Origin: BQWY01 sp046351095
GTDB lineage: Bacteria > Nitrospirota > Nitrospiria > Nitrospirales > Nitrospiraceae
DNA: 64,000 nucleotides
NCBI GenBank assembly: GCA_046351095.1
Contig: JAXLZC010000001.1
Location: 1,116,001-1,180,000, forward strand
Direction: 5' to 3'
Within the stretch, counting starts at the first letter, position 1. The number at the start of each line of letters is the position of its first letter. Position numbers and translations under genes: made by a program. This document shows, one piece after another, positions 34,584-43,757 of this stretch. The notes under the pieces are model-generated. The model saw nothing but the letters and a program-made list of their open reading frames with translations, had not been told where the DNA came from and made no database searches.

Positions 34584-36866
34584 ATGACGACTCGGGCCGA
34601 GGCTCCGCGCGACACCCAAACCTGCTTGGCCGCACTGACGACTTGTTGCCCTTCCGTGGACGCCGACGTGCTCCGCGACTTCGTGTCGCGGATGGATGCT
34701 GCCTATTTCGAACACTTCCCTCTCGACACCGTCGCCGACCATGTCCGCCTCGTCGACCGCCTGACACCGGACCATCCGGTCGAGTTGGCTGTCGCGCAAG
34801 TATCCCCGATGCATTTTTCCCTCAGCATCGTCGCCTACGATTATTTTTCGGAGTTTGCGGCGATCTGCGGATTACTCGCCGCCTTCGGACTCTCGATCGA
34901 AGAGGGGCGCATTTTCACCTCGCAGGAGACGGCCCCCTCTGCGCCGTCCCGATCGGCCTCGACCCAATGGCCCGCGCGGCGCCCAAAGACACGCCCGGGA
35001 TTGAGTCGAAAAAAAATCGTAGACGTCTTTCTGGTGCGCCCCCGTCCAACCGAACCGTTGACTTTGGAACGCCAGACCGCACTCAGGCAAGCCTTCGAAC
35101 AAACGTTTGTGCTCCTGGAAAACGGCGACTTCGTGCAGGTGCGGCAGCAGCTCAATCGCCGGATCGTCGAACGCCTCGGCAAACAGACACACGAATTCAC
35201 CGGCCTGCTCCATACGGTGCAAATCTCCTTCGACAACAGCTGCTCGGCCACCGACACCATCATGGACTTGCGCTCCGACGACACACCCGCGTTTTTGTAT
35301 TCGTTCGCCAATGCGCTCGCCATGCGCAACATCTATGTCACGAAGGCGGAGGTCTCCAACGACGGGCCGAAAATCCACGACCGGTTTTATATCCGCAATC
35401 GCCACGGTGGAAAATTACTCGACCAGGCCGAGCAGGAACAGCTTCGCACCACGGCCACGCTGATTAAGCAATTCACTCAGGCCCTCACCTGGGCGCCCGA
35501 TCCCGCGAAGGCGCTGGAATCGTTCGACCAGTTTCTCGACCTGATCGTGCAAGACGACGGCAAGGGATCGAAGCAGGCGTTGACGTTTCTCCAAGACGAA
35601 AAGAGCCTGCCGCTCCTTGCGCGCCTGCTCGGCGCCAGCGACTTCCTCTGGGAAGACTTCCTGCGTCGCCAGCACGACAACCTGTTGCCGATGCTCGCGA
35701 AGTACCGCAGCTCCCAACTGATCAAACCACGATCGCAACTGCGTAAAGACCTGGACCGTGTCCTCGCGAAGGCAAAAACGGACGAGGCGCGTAAACAGGC
35801 GCTGAATGCCTTCAAGGACCAAGAACTCTTCCGAATCGACATGATCCACATTGTCGACACGACCATCGCGCTGCCGGATTTTTCGCTCGCGATTTCGCAA
35901 CTGGCCGAAGTCATCGTGGAGCGAAGCCTCGAAGACTGCCAGGCCAAGTTGCGTGCGTTGTACGGAGAACCGAAACTTGCCAACAAAAAACCTTGTCCCT
36001 TCGCGATCCTCGGCGCCGGCAAATTCGGCGGGCGCGAGCTTGGCTACGCCTCGGACATCGAAGTGTTGTTCGTCTACGGCGGCGGGGGCAAAACCAGCGG
36101 CAAGCAATCGATCGCCAACAGCGAATATTTCGAACGGCTCGCACAAGAACTACTCGGCTGGATCGAAGCGAAACAGGAAGGCATTTTCCACATCGACGTA
36201 CGGCTGCGCCCGCATGGCGGCAAGGGCTCGCTCGCCAACGCCTTCGATGAAGTCTGCAAGTACTACAGCGCCGACGGGCTCGCTGCGCCGTTCGAACGGC
36301 AGGCGCTCATCAAACTGCGCCACATCGCTGGGAACGCGGCATTGGGCGCACGCGTCGAAGCGCACCGCGACGCCTTCGTCTATAGCGGCGCGCCGTGGGA
36401 TCTGAAGATTGCACTCGACCTCCGGCGACAGCAGCTCGCGCAGTTGGTCGAACGGGGCCGGACGAATCTGAAGCATAGCCACGGCGGGATCGTCACGATC
36501 GAATACGCGATTCAATATCTCCAAGTCATGCACGGGCACACCCATGCGCGCCTTCGCACACCGAATACATTGCAGGCACTTGATGCGCTGATCGACGTCG
36601 GGATCATTCCACGCGCCACCGGCAATACCTTGCGGAAGTCGTACTTGTTCATCCGCATGCTGATCGACGGCCTCCGGATGGTACGCGGCAATACCAAAGA
36701 CCTCGTGCTCCCACCCGCCGACTCCGACGAATTTATCTTCCTCGCGCGCCGCGTCGGCTACACCACCGACGACTGGCAAGCCGGCGCCCGACATCTCCAG
36801 GCCGACATCGACCAGCACATGAAAACCAACCGCGAGTTTTTCGAAAAGACCTTCGGAAAACTCTGA
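34584..36866 (+). CDS. ACT-domain fused GlnE-like adenylyltransferase
   Basis: 760 residues. Residues about 70-115 (FSLSIVAYDYFSEFAAICGL, LAAFGLSIEEGRIFT) and about 210-265 (TVQISFDNSC, DTPAFLYSFANALAMRNIYV) look like ACT domains, as in GlnD. The rest is a GlnE half: GAGKFGGRELGYASDIEVLFVYG at about 476, DVRLRPHGGKGSLANAF, NLKHSHGGIVTIEYAIQYLQ. The second aspartate of the D-x-D motif is Glu (DIE). ACT domains in GlnD sense glutamine, so this protein may sense it directly. Divergent from the other GlnE-like gene. Confidence 0.8.
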   Translation: MTTRAEAPRDTQTCLAALTTCCPSVDADVLRDFVSRMDAAYFEHFPLDTVADHVRLVDRLTPDHPVELAVAQVSPMHFSLSIVAYDYFSEFAAICGLLAAFGLSIEEGRIFTSQETAPSAPSRSASTQWPARRPKTRPGLSRKKIVDVFLVRPRPTEPLTLERQTALRQAFEQTFVLLENGDFVQVRQQLNRRIVERLGKQTHEFTGLLHTVQISFDNSCSATDTIMDLRSDDTPAFLYSFANALAMRNIYVTKAEVSNDGPKIHDRFYIRNRHGGKLLDQAEQEQLRTTATLIKQFTQALTWAPDPAKALESFDQFLDLIVQDDGKGSKQALTFLQDEKSLPLLARLLGASDFLWEDFLRRQHDNLLPMLAKYRSSQLIKPRSQLRKDLDRVLAKAKTDEARKQALNAFKDQELFRIDMIHIVDTTIALPDFSLAISQLAEVIVERSLEDCQAKLRALYGEPKLANKKPCPFAILGAGKFGGRELGYASDIEVLFVYGGGGKTSGKQSIANSEYFERLAQELLGWIEAKQEGIFHIDVRLRPHGGKGSLANAFDEVCKYYSADGLAAPFERQALIKLRHIAGNAALGARVEAHRDAFVYSGAPWDLKIALDLRRQQLAQLVERGRTNLKHSHGGIVTIEYAIQYLQVMHGHTHARLRTPNTLQALDALIDVGIIPRATGNTLRKSYLFIRMLIDGLRMVRGNTKDLVLPPADSDEFIFLARRVGYTTDDWQAGARHLQADIDQHMKTNREFFEKTFGKL

Positions 36867-36975
36867 GCAGCGTCGGCTTCGCCGACCTGCAATACTGGAG
36901 TCTTCTTATTGCGTGAGACTCTGTTTGCACAAATTGCGAGCGTAGTCGATGATGCTTCCGAACAGGAGGATGACC

Positions 36976-37857
36976 ATGCCAAAAGCATCGTGGTGGGGCG
37001 CATGCAGTGTCGCAACGATTGTGCTGGGGTACACAGCCGGTCTGGCCTGGGCCGATTGCCCAAGCGGAGTTCGAGAGGCAACGCCGGGAGAATTGACCTT
37101 TGCGGCTAAAGCGGAGGCCGCATTAGCGGCGGCGCTGCCAGCACCCATTCCCAACAGCGAGCGACGAGGAGCCCCCTACGCCTTTACCCCGAAGCCGTCC
37201 CTCTCGTTCTGCAAAGGCGAGGCGGAAGGCGCCTTCACACCCGGTTTCAGCGGAAGCTATCTGTACAAATTCCCGAAAGCGGATGCGGACCGTCTCTACG
37301 CGGAACAGAAAGCCATCCTCAAGCAGATCGACGAGCTCGAAGCGCTTCCGCCCGAGAAGCAAGCCGAACAGAAGCAATTGTGGGCGGACATGCGCACCGC
37401 CTACGATGCCGCGCCTCGCCGATCGCGCAAAGACCCGCCATTCACAGCCGAGCAACAAGCCGAGGTGAATCGCGCCAATGCGGAAGGGAAAAAGTTCGAG
37501 GATGCCGCAAAGAAGCTGGTGACCGACCATCAGGCGAGCGTCAAATCGAAAACCGATCCGCTCCGCGAGCAAGCCAAACGCTTGGAAACCGGCCCGCAAG
37601 AGCTGGCTGTACGGTTCGGAATGAATGTGGCACGTTTTCCCGACGCCGGGCCGAACCTCGCGACGTTCGGCACGCCCGCGAGCGGAAAGAGCGCGGGACT
37701 GCGCATTCACAACATCGTCGTCGAAGTCGCAGGACCGGACGGCGCGGCGCGACAGGCGTTATTCGACGCCGTCGACAAAGGCTATCTCCAAGGGTTGATC
37801 GGTCAGGCCCCACCAGACATCGACGCATCCAAATCGCGCGCGACTCAGTCCCGCTGA
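36976..37857 (+). CDS. Exported hypothetical protein with coiled coil
   Basis: 293 residues; the start at 36976 is set by AGGAGG six bases upstream (other ATGs at 36970 and 36949). Signal peptide to about residue 27 (GLAWA-DCPSG). Residues 100-190 are charged and helical (ADRLYAEQKAILKQIDELEA, NRANAEGKKFEDAAKKLV). No recognised family. Confidence 0.65.
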   Translation: MPKASWWGACSVATIVLGYTAGLAWADCPSGVREATPGELTFAAKAEAALAAALPAPIPNSERRGAPYAFTPKPSLSFCKGEAEGAFTPGFSGSYLYKFPKADADRLYAEQKAILKQIDELEALPPEKQAEQKQLWADMRTAYDAAPRRSRKDPPFTAEQQAEVNRANAEGKKFEDAAKKLVTDHQASVKSKTDPLREQAKRLETGPQELAVRFGMNVARFPDAGPNLATFGTPASGKSAGLRIHNIVVEVAGPDGAARQALFDAVDKGYLQGLIGQAPPDIDASKSRATQSR

Positions 37858-37946
37858 GCGGCGTACCGTCATAACCTGGAGGAAGCGCAGCCGTTTGCGC
37901 TTTCTCCGTCCGACGCCTATAGCAAACCGCGACCGCCACATCCCCG

Positions 37947-38019
37947 TGAGCCGATTTCGGATCCTATTCGGCTCAGAATTCGAATTATTTTGAGCCGAAT
38001 ACGTGTATGATTCGGCTCA
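37947..38019. promoter_or_regulatory. Double palindromic operator upstream of fic
   Basis: Two palindromes of the same design, TGAGCCGAAT, nine bases, ATTCGGCTCA: one at 37947-37975 (one mismatch, TGAGCCGATT) and a perfect one at 37991-38019 that ends on the first base of the Fic start codon. Their centres are 44 bp apart, close to four helical turns. The Fic protein has a C-terminal helix-turn-helix-like segment, so autoregulation is a reasonable inference. Confidence 0.75.
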
Positions 38020-39119
38020 TGCCGTACAACTGGCAACAACCAGGCTGGCCCATATTTCGATATGACCTTTCCTCCATCGAAGAAACGCTGTTGAAGCTCG
38101 CCGAGAAATCAGGGCGGGCCAGCGGCCTCTTCACAGGGCTTTCGGCAGAAGCCCAACTGGAGGCCACCGTCGAAATGATGGTGGTCGAGGCGCTCAAGAC
38201 CTCCGAGATCGAAGGAGAGCTCTTGAGTCGCAAGGACGTCAGATCGTCCATCCGTAAGAACCTAGGGCTTGAGAAGGGCGCCCCTATCGGCGACAAACGC
38301 GCCCAAGGCACCGCAGCGCTGATGCTTGCGGTTCGCAAAACGTACGAAGCCCCTCTTTCCCAAGCGATGCTTTTTGAATGGCACCGCCTCATCATGAGCG
38401 GACACCGGCGCACGGCAACAGAACAGTGGCGCACGCATACCGAACCGATGCAGGTCGTCTCCGGTGCCATAGGACACGAACGTGTCCATTTCGAGGCTCC
38501 ACCGTCAGCGCGTATTCCCGACGAAATGGCCCGATTCATCCGATGGTTCAACGAGACGGCTCCGAACGGATCGCTCGCCATCCGCAAGGCCGCCGTACGC
38601 TCAGCGATCGCACACCTTTACTTCGAATCGATTCATCCGTTTGAAGACGGCAACGGACGGATTGGACGGGCGCTCTCCGAGAAAGCCTTATCCCAGGGAC
38701 TTGGGCGACCCGTGGTACTCAGCCTCTCGCGAGCCATCGAAGCAAATCGGCGCAGCTATTACGACGCCTTGAAGGAAGGCCAGCAGTCGAACGACATTAC
38801 AAGATGGGTCGCATGGTTCGTCACCATGACCTTGGAGGCTCAAACTCAAGCTGAAGCGCTGATCGACTTCACACTCAAGAAGACGCAGCTCTTCGACCGC
38901 TCCAGCACGCTCCTCAACAGCCGACAGGCACGCATCCTTCGCCGCATGCTGGACGAAGGACCCGATGGTTTTGAAGGCGGCATGAGCACAAAAAAATACA
39001 TGACTATCGCCAATACATCGAAGGCCACGGCCACTCGCGATCTACAAGACCTCGCGGAGAAGAAGATACTCGTTCCCATCGGCGGCGGCCGCAGCACCCA
39101 CTACAAAATCAATCTGTAA
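38019..39119 (+). CDS. Fic family protein with DUF4172-like N-terminus and C-terminal HTH-like region
   Basis: 366 residues, start taken at ATG 38019 (MPYNWQQPGWP); an ATG four codons upstream lies inside the operator. N-terminal WQQPGWPIFRYD is typical of Fic proteins with a DUF4172 domain. TSEIEGE fits the inhibitory helix motif S/T-x-x-x-E-G/N. Catalytic motif HPFEDGNGRIGRAL is complete. The C-terminal 70 residues (MTIANTSKATATRDLQDLAEKKILVPIGGGR) look like a winged helix. Activity expected: AMPylation of a target protein, normally self-inhibited. Confidence 0.88.
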   Translation: MPYNWQQPGWPIFRYDLSSIEETLLKLAEKSGRASGLFTGLSAEAQLEATVEMMVVEALKTSEIEGELLSRKDVRSSIRKNLGLEKGAPIGDKRAQGTAALMLAVRKTYEAPLSQAMLFEWHRLIMSGHRRTATEQWRTHTEPMQVVSGAIGHERVHFEAPPSARIPDEMARFIRWFNETAPNGSLAIRKAAVRSAIAHLYFESIHPFEDGNGRIGRALSEKALSQGLGRPVVLSLSRAIEANRRSYYDALKEGQQSNDITRWVAWFVTMTLEAQTQAEALIDFTLKKTQLFDRSSTLLNSRQARILRRMLDEGPDGFEGGMSTKKYMTIANTSKATATRDLQDLAEKKILVPIGGGRSTHYKINL

Positions 39120-39257
39120 AATGACTTCTCTGCCCTTGCCATATAGACTTTGCACGCCACGAGCGAGAATTGAACAGCCAGCCAACACGCACAATCGCTT
39201 TCAGCAGTGCCTACGCATGATTAAAAGAAATGATAATTTCAGACCAGGGCACGATCA

Positions 39258-39908
39258 ATGCGAGCAGCTAAACTAAGAATCTCTCATTTGCCGCTCGCGC
39301 GGTGGTTTCCAGCTAACGACTCCGTAGCCACATCCATTGCCCGGCTTTGCGTCCTCCGAGAGGATCTGTATCTTGAGCTGGAAGGAATAGATGAAGACCC
39401 CATTGCAACTCTGGATGCCTGCTCCAGGGCTTGGCGAACTACTTACTTCTTCCGCAACATAACAAGAACATTACTTGAGATTCGCAGCGCAGTTGAAAGA
39501 CTCAAAATGGAGCAGTCTTTCCTCCTAGATTTATCGCGCCAACCTCGACCGCTGAGCGAGGCACTGACAGATCTCACTTCTTCCCTAATAAGGGCACATG
39601 GCCATATCAAGAGGTTACGAAACGACCTAGCCGGACATTTGCAACACTCGGCCATAGAGGGAGCCCTACACCAGCTAACCCCGGATACAAAAGGTCTGTT
39701 CCAGATAGGCAATACTTGGCAGGATATGCACTACAAGTTTGCCTTGGAATTTATAAGTGCTGCCATGCTACGTCATGTCGAATTCCAGGAAGCAGAGCAG
39801 GAGTGGCGCAAGATTCTTCAAGCCACACTGGAAGCAGGATATAGTGCCATACCAGCAATAGACAGCCTGTTTTTTGCTTATGTCCAGATCAGAAATCTCT
39901 CGATTTGA
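39258..39908 (+). CDS. Hypothetical helical protein, 216 aa
   Basis: Soluble, helical, lower G+C than its surroundings, without a clear Shine-Dalgarno sequence. The pattern NDLAGHLQHSAIEGAL and the spread of Leu/Arg heptads suggest an all-alpha fold. No family recognised. Together with fic it forms a small accessory-looking block. Confidence 0.5.
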   Translation: MRAAKLRISHLPLARWFPANDSVATSIARLCVLREDLYLELEGIDEDPIATLDACSRAWRTTYFFRNITRTLLEIRSAVERLKMEQSFLLDLSRQPRPLSEALTDLTSSLIRAHGHIKRLRNDLAGHLQHSAIEGALHQLTPDTKGLFQIGNTWQDMHYKFALEFISAAMLRHVEFQEAEQEWRKILQATLEAGYSAIPAIDSLFFAYVQIRNLSI

Positions 39909-40071
39909 GCAGACCACCTCATGATCTATATTTCCCATCCCCATTGGAGAGTCTGTGGGGAACAGTTCTTGCGCTTAAACCCTCACCAAGCAAAACGATA
40001 CAAACCGGGCACCACACTGACCTAGCGGATGACGTAAGGCCACCCGCTGGACGCTCGCTACAGACCTACAC

Positions 40072-40713
40072 ATGGAACCGAAGTTTTGGCATGAGCGATG
40101 GGAGCGGAATGAAATCCGCTTTCATAATGAGACCGTCAATCCGCTGTTGGTGAAGCATAGCGACGCACTCGGCTTGTCTCCCGGACAACGCATCTTTGTC
40201 CCATTGTGCGGGAAGACACTCGATATCGGCTGGCTGTTGCAACAGGGCTATCGTGTGGCGGGCGTGGAGTTGAGCGATCTAGCTGTGCAGCAACTCTTCA
40301 CACAGTTGGCTACGGTTCCGACGGTCACGACGCGTGGGACGCTCAAGCATTTCCACATCCCCAATCTCGACATTTTTTGCGGCGACCTCTTCACGCTCTC
40401 ACCCGAGCTACTTGGACCGGTGAACGCCGTCTACGATCGCGCCGCACTTGTGGCGCTCCCACGCCCGATACGGGATCGGTATACGGCGCACATCACAACG
40501 CTCACCGCCTGCGCACGGCAACTGCTTATCTCGTTCGACTACGACCAGTCCCTTGTAGACGGGCCGCCGTTCTCAGTACCCGCCGAAGAAATCCGCGCAC
40601 ACTATGGCGATCGTTATCGCATCACGCTGCTAGAACGTGAAGACGTGCCCGGTGGACTCAAAGGTCGCTGCCCGGCCGTAGAATCCGTCTGGTCGCTTCT
40701 CCCAGCACGGTAA
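40072..40713 (+). CDS. tpm: Thiopurine S-methyltransferase family protein
   Basis: 213 residues. MEPKFWHERWERNEIRFHN is the classic N-terminus of bacterial Tpm; RIFVPLCGKTLDIGWLLQQGYRVAGVELS holds the SAM-binding motif, and YDRAALVALPRPIRDRYT follows. In bacteria Tpm proteins methylate tellurite/selenite-derived compounds. Standalone gene. Confidence 0.92.
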   Translation: MEPKFWHERWERNEIRFHNETVNPLLVKHSDALGLSPGQRIFVPLCGKTLDIGWLLQQGYRVAGVELSDLAVQQLFTQLATVPTVTTRGTLKHFHIPNLDIFCGDLFTLSPELLGPVNAVYDRAALVALPRPIRDRYTAHITTLTACARQLLISFDYDQSLVDGPPFSVPAEEIRAHYGDRYRITLLEREDVPGGLKGRCPAVESVWSLLPAR

Positions 40714-40869
40714 CTTCGCCCCCAGCCGAACGTCCGCGCGACGCCGTCACCGCCGACCAGCCCCCGCCGCAACATAGCCACCAGTGCAGGCTCACCGCGT
40801 TTTTAACGAACGCATGTCAGGCTGCGGCGTCAGGGGTATACTGACGCCATATTATTGTGAGGAACCACC

Positions 40870-41247
40870 ATGAGCACTGTCCTCGTTATCGATAGCCAAG
40901 AGTCCGTTCGGTGTTTGATCCGCCACATGCTGGAACCGGTCGGCTACGAAGTCGTCGAAGCGGCCCATGCGCAGGAGGCGTTGGATATCGGCGGCAGCCG
41001 CCTGTTCGACATCGTCATGATGGACCTGGTGCAGCCGGCCAAGCAGGGGCTCGATGCACTCATGTCGATCCGGCGGTCGTTTCCACAGTCGAAGATCGTT
41101 GCCATGGCCGGACGCGCGCTCCCGACCGCCGACATGCTCGAAACGTCGCGGCTCTTCGGCGCACAGGCCACGCTCCTGACGCCGTTTGCGCCGGACACAC
41201 TCTTCAAAGTGTTGGCGACGCTGTGGCGGTGGCGCGCCGCTGCCTAG
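40870..41247 (+). CDS. Single-domain response-regulator receiver protein, non-canonical
   Basis: 125 residues with only a receiver fold: TVLVIDSQESVRCLIRHML, then VMMDLVQP with the phosphoacceptor Asp. The conserved Thr/Ser is Ala (VAMAG) and the conserved Lys is Thr (LLTPF), and the acidic pair is D-S-Q instead of D-D/E. Phosphorylation chemistry is therefore doubtful; it could be a constitutive adaptor. Start preceded by GAGGAA. Confidence 0.75.
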   Translation: MSTVLVIDSQESVRCLIRHMLEPVGYEVVEAAHAQEALDIGGSRLFDIVMMDLVQPAKQGLDALMSIRRSFPQSKIVAMAGRALPTADMLETSRLFGAQATLLTPFAPDTLFKVLATLWRWRAAA

Positions 41248-41417
41248 GCGTGCCCGCTCCCTCAGCGCGTGGATCCTGCTCCACGCGCGCACGTCGTTCA
41301 TAGTCCGTTCTCGCTTCGTTCGCCCGACTCCCCGCTTGACTCCATTCGCACAGCCGACTACGGTGACGCACGCCGCCCGCGCGGCATGGCTTCCTACCCT
41401 CACGAGGACGCATCCCT

Positions 41418-41876
41418 ATGATGGAGATCTATACAGACGGCGCCTGCAGCGGCAACCCGGGACCGGGCGGCTGGGGCGTGTTGATTCGAGAGGACAGCCG
41501 CGAGACCGAATTCTGCGGCGGCGAACCGGCGACCACCAACAACCGCATGGAACTCTTGGCCGTCATCGAGGCCTTGCAATCGCTGCCCGGCACGGCGACT
41601 GCGCGCGTCTACACCGATTCTCAGTACGTCCAAAAAGGCATCAGCGAATGGATCCACTCCTGGAAGCGCCGCGGCTGGAAAACCGCCGACAAGAAACCCG
41701 TGAAGAACGAAGACCTCTGGCGACGGTTGGACGACCTCGCGAACGGCCATAAGATCGATTGGCGCTGGGTTCGTGGCCATAACGGCCACCCAGACAACGA
41801 ACGCGTCGATGCGCTCGCCCGCGAAGGACTCGAACGCGCCCGCAGCGCCGGCCGCGCGACCAGACATCCACAGTAG
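41418..41876 (+). CDS. rnhA: Ribonuclease HI
   Basis: 152 residues. Degrades RNA in RNA:DNA hybrids. IYTDGACSGNPGPGGWG (Asp), ETEFCGGEPATTNNRMELLAV (Glu), VYTDSQYVQKGI (Asp) and VRGHNGHPDNERVD (His, Asp) complete the catalytic set. Alternative start one codon downstream. Confidence 0.96.
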   Translation: MMEIYTDGACSGNPGPGGWGVLIREDSRETEFCGGEPATTNNRMELLAVIEALQSLPGTATARVYTDSQYVQKGISEWIHSWKRRGWKTADKKPVKNEDLWRRLDDLANGHKIDWRWVRGHNGHPDNERVDALAREGLERARSAGRATRHPQ

Positions 41877-41904
41877 CCTACATTCTTTACGACTTAAGTT
41901 GCCT

Positions 41905-41947
41905 GATGACGGCGGTGACGCTCGATGAGAGTGTCACCGCCGTCGTC
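41905..41947. terminator. Bidirectional terminator between rnhA and the M50 gene
   Basis: A 17-bp near-perfect stem (GATGACGGCGGTGACGC with its complement, two G-U pairs) and short T-rich flanks, located between convergent genes, 28 bases after the rnhA stop. Confidence 0.75.
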
Positions 41948-42000
41948 ATTTATGCAGAGAATACATGCTGTGAGGGAAGACCCTACCGGGCGGCGCACCA

Positions 42001-42708
42001 CTACGACACACCGATCGCACGATGGGTTTCGTACGTCATCACACCAAGAAACCCAGCCAACAGTAGGTAATAGGTCGCATAGCTCCAGCGCGTCGCCGGT
42101 GCGACAGCGTAATATCGTGCAGCAGCCGGATCGTCGCCGCGGCGAAAGGTGGCTAGCACATGCGGGAGCGCCATGACAGCGATCAACAACAACATGGGGC
42201 TGTGGTTCCAGAGGAACAGCATCACGATGAGCGGCGCGCCGACCAGCCATGTCTTCGGCGAAATGATCGACGTGATGCGCCCACCGTCCAACGGCGAGAG
42301 CGGAATCAGGTTGAACAGATTCAGCATGAGCCCTGCGTATGCCAACGCCAGCAGCAGCCGACTGTCGAACGCCTCCGCCAGGTAGTAACATCCCATCGCC
42401 GCCACCGTGCCGACGACCGGACCGGCCATAGCGACGTAGGCCTCGGTTTCGACATCCATCGGCTGTTCCTTCAGTTGAATCCACGCACCGACGAACGGAA
42501 TAAACGTCGGCGCGCCGACGTCCAAGCCCCGTTGCCGCGCAGCCAGGAAGTGCCCCATCTCGTGAAAGAAGATCAATCCGACGAATCCCGCGGCATACCA
42601 CCAGCCATAGATAAAGCTGTAGGTAATCACCGAGAGCAGCATCGTCCCGGACGTCAGCAGGATTTTTCCGTATTTGGCGCCGGCCAACAGCGCGATCAGC
42701 GTTTTCAT
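42001..42708 (-). CDS. Site-2 protease-like M50 membrane peptidase
   Basis: 235 residues, at least five hydrophobic segments. LIFFHEMGHFLAAR is the HExxH zinc motif and NLIPLSPLDGGRI the distal N/D-x-x-P-x-x-x-x-DG motif of M50 proteases. Short form without a PDZ domain. Ten bases after the DUF2167 gene, probably an operon. Candidate intramembrane protease for an unknown substrate. Confidence 0.85.
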   Translation of the reverse strand: MKTLIALLAGAKYGKILLTSGTMLLSVITYSFIYGWWYAAGFVGLIFFHEMGHFLAARQRGLDVGAPTFIPFVGAWIQLKEQPMDVETEAYVAMAGPVVGTVAAMGCYYLAEAFDSRLLLALAYAGLMLNLFNLIPLSPLDGGRITSIISPKTWLVGAPLIVMLFLWNHSPMLLLIAVMALPHVLATFRRGDDPAAARYYAVAPATRWSYATYYLLLAGFLGVMTYETHRAIGVS

Positions 42709-42717
42709 GCCGCTCCG

Positions 42718-43596
42718 TTATGCCGAATGGGTCGGCGTCTCACGCCCCTTCACCAGCTTGTAGATCCAGCCGATCAACCCGGCGCCGGCGACCAAGATGA
42801 CTTTCTTGAACGCGACGAGCAACAGGAGGAGTTTCGCCAGCAAGCCTGACTTAAATGCCGCACCGGCGATCAGCGCGGCCAACCCGACGGCGGCCACCTT
42901 GTCCGTCGCACTGTTGAAATCGACATACCGTTTACCGTCGACGAAATTGAGGTTCGCCAGTAGCGTCGCCGCATGGGGCTTTAACGCCGCCAACTGATCC
43001 AACCCGCCCACGAGATTCATACTCATGTAGCCATGCCGCCCGAGCGCGAGCGTGTTGTAGTTTACGACCGCGCCGTTCCGATCCTCCGCAGCAATGGCCC
43101 ACACGACTTTATTGCTGGCCTTGTCGTAATGCGGCGGCTCCTGCCATCCGCGAATCGTCAACACATCGATACCGCGCTCGCGTCGCTTTTCGTTGGCCAC
43201 GTCCGTGCCTTCTTTGATGGCCGCCAACATCTCATCCGCATTCCAATTGGTGGCGTCGTCGTCTTTCACGTAACCGGCATCTTCGAAGCGAATGACCACG
43301 AACCAGTCGTCCTTTTCCCCCGCGCCGGCCACCAGCCCAAGCTCATCGCCGGATGGGAAGTTGCCCATGTCGGACAACAGTCGCGCGGCTTCCTTTCCAT
43401 CGAGAAACATGTATTCGGCGGGCAGGCGAAGCGTCGCCTGATCGCCCAGCTTGGCGTCGAGCGGTCCCGGTTGCCAGGCGTAGGACGGCTGCGCGGGAGG
43501 CGTCGGCTCCGCCTCTTGCGCGAAGAGCGGCGCACCGACGGCCAGCGACAAGATCAGGCACACAACGGCCGTCGGCCTGTTGGCGATACTGGACAT
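42718..43596 (-). CDS. DUF2167 family membrane protein
   Basis: 292 residues from ATG 43596 (AGGAG seven bases upstream). Signal peptide to about residue 26 (APLFA-QEA). WFVVIRFEDAGYVKDDDATNWNADEML and YMSMNLVGGLDQLAAL fit the DUF2167 pattern, and the C-terminus has two hydrophobic segments. Function unknown; family proteins are exported and membrane-anchored. Confidence 0.75.
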   Translation of the reverse strand: MSSIANRPTAVVCLILSLAVGAPLFAQEAEPTPPAQPSYAWQPGPLDAKLGDQATLRLPAEYMFLDGKEAARLLSDMGNFPSGDELGLVAGAGEKDDWFVVIRFEDAGYVKDDDATNWNADEMLAAIKEGTDVANEKRRERGIDVLTIRGWQEPPHYDKASNKVVWAIAAEDRNGAVVNYNTLALGRHGYMSMNLVGGLDQLAALKPHAATLLANLNFVDGKRYVDFNSATDKVAAVGLAALIAGAAFKSGLLAKLLLLLVAFKKVILVAGAGLIGWIYKLVKGRETPTHSA

Positions 43597-43679
43597 GGGA
43601 TGCTCCTTTTGCCCGCTGCGTGTGCGTCTCAGACGCATGCACAGCCAGGCGGATCGGAAGGCCTTGTGGTTTTCACCAG

Positions 43680-43709
43680 AGTATCATCCCCTACTCCAGG
43701 GTAAAGCAA
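43680..43709 (-). promoter_or_regulatory. Weak candidate promoter before the DUF2167 gene
   Basis: On the minus strand TTGCTT (43709-43704) and GATACT (43685-43680) with an 18-base spacer, in the 161-bp gap after nirA. Suggests that DUF2167-M50 is not only read from the nirA operon. Confidence 0.3.
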
Positions 43710-43757
43710 ACATCGGGAACCGACCGATCCCTAAAATGGGAGCATTCGCCCTGAGAC

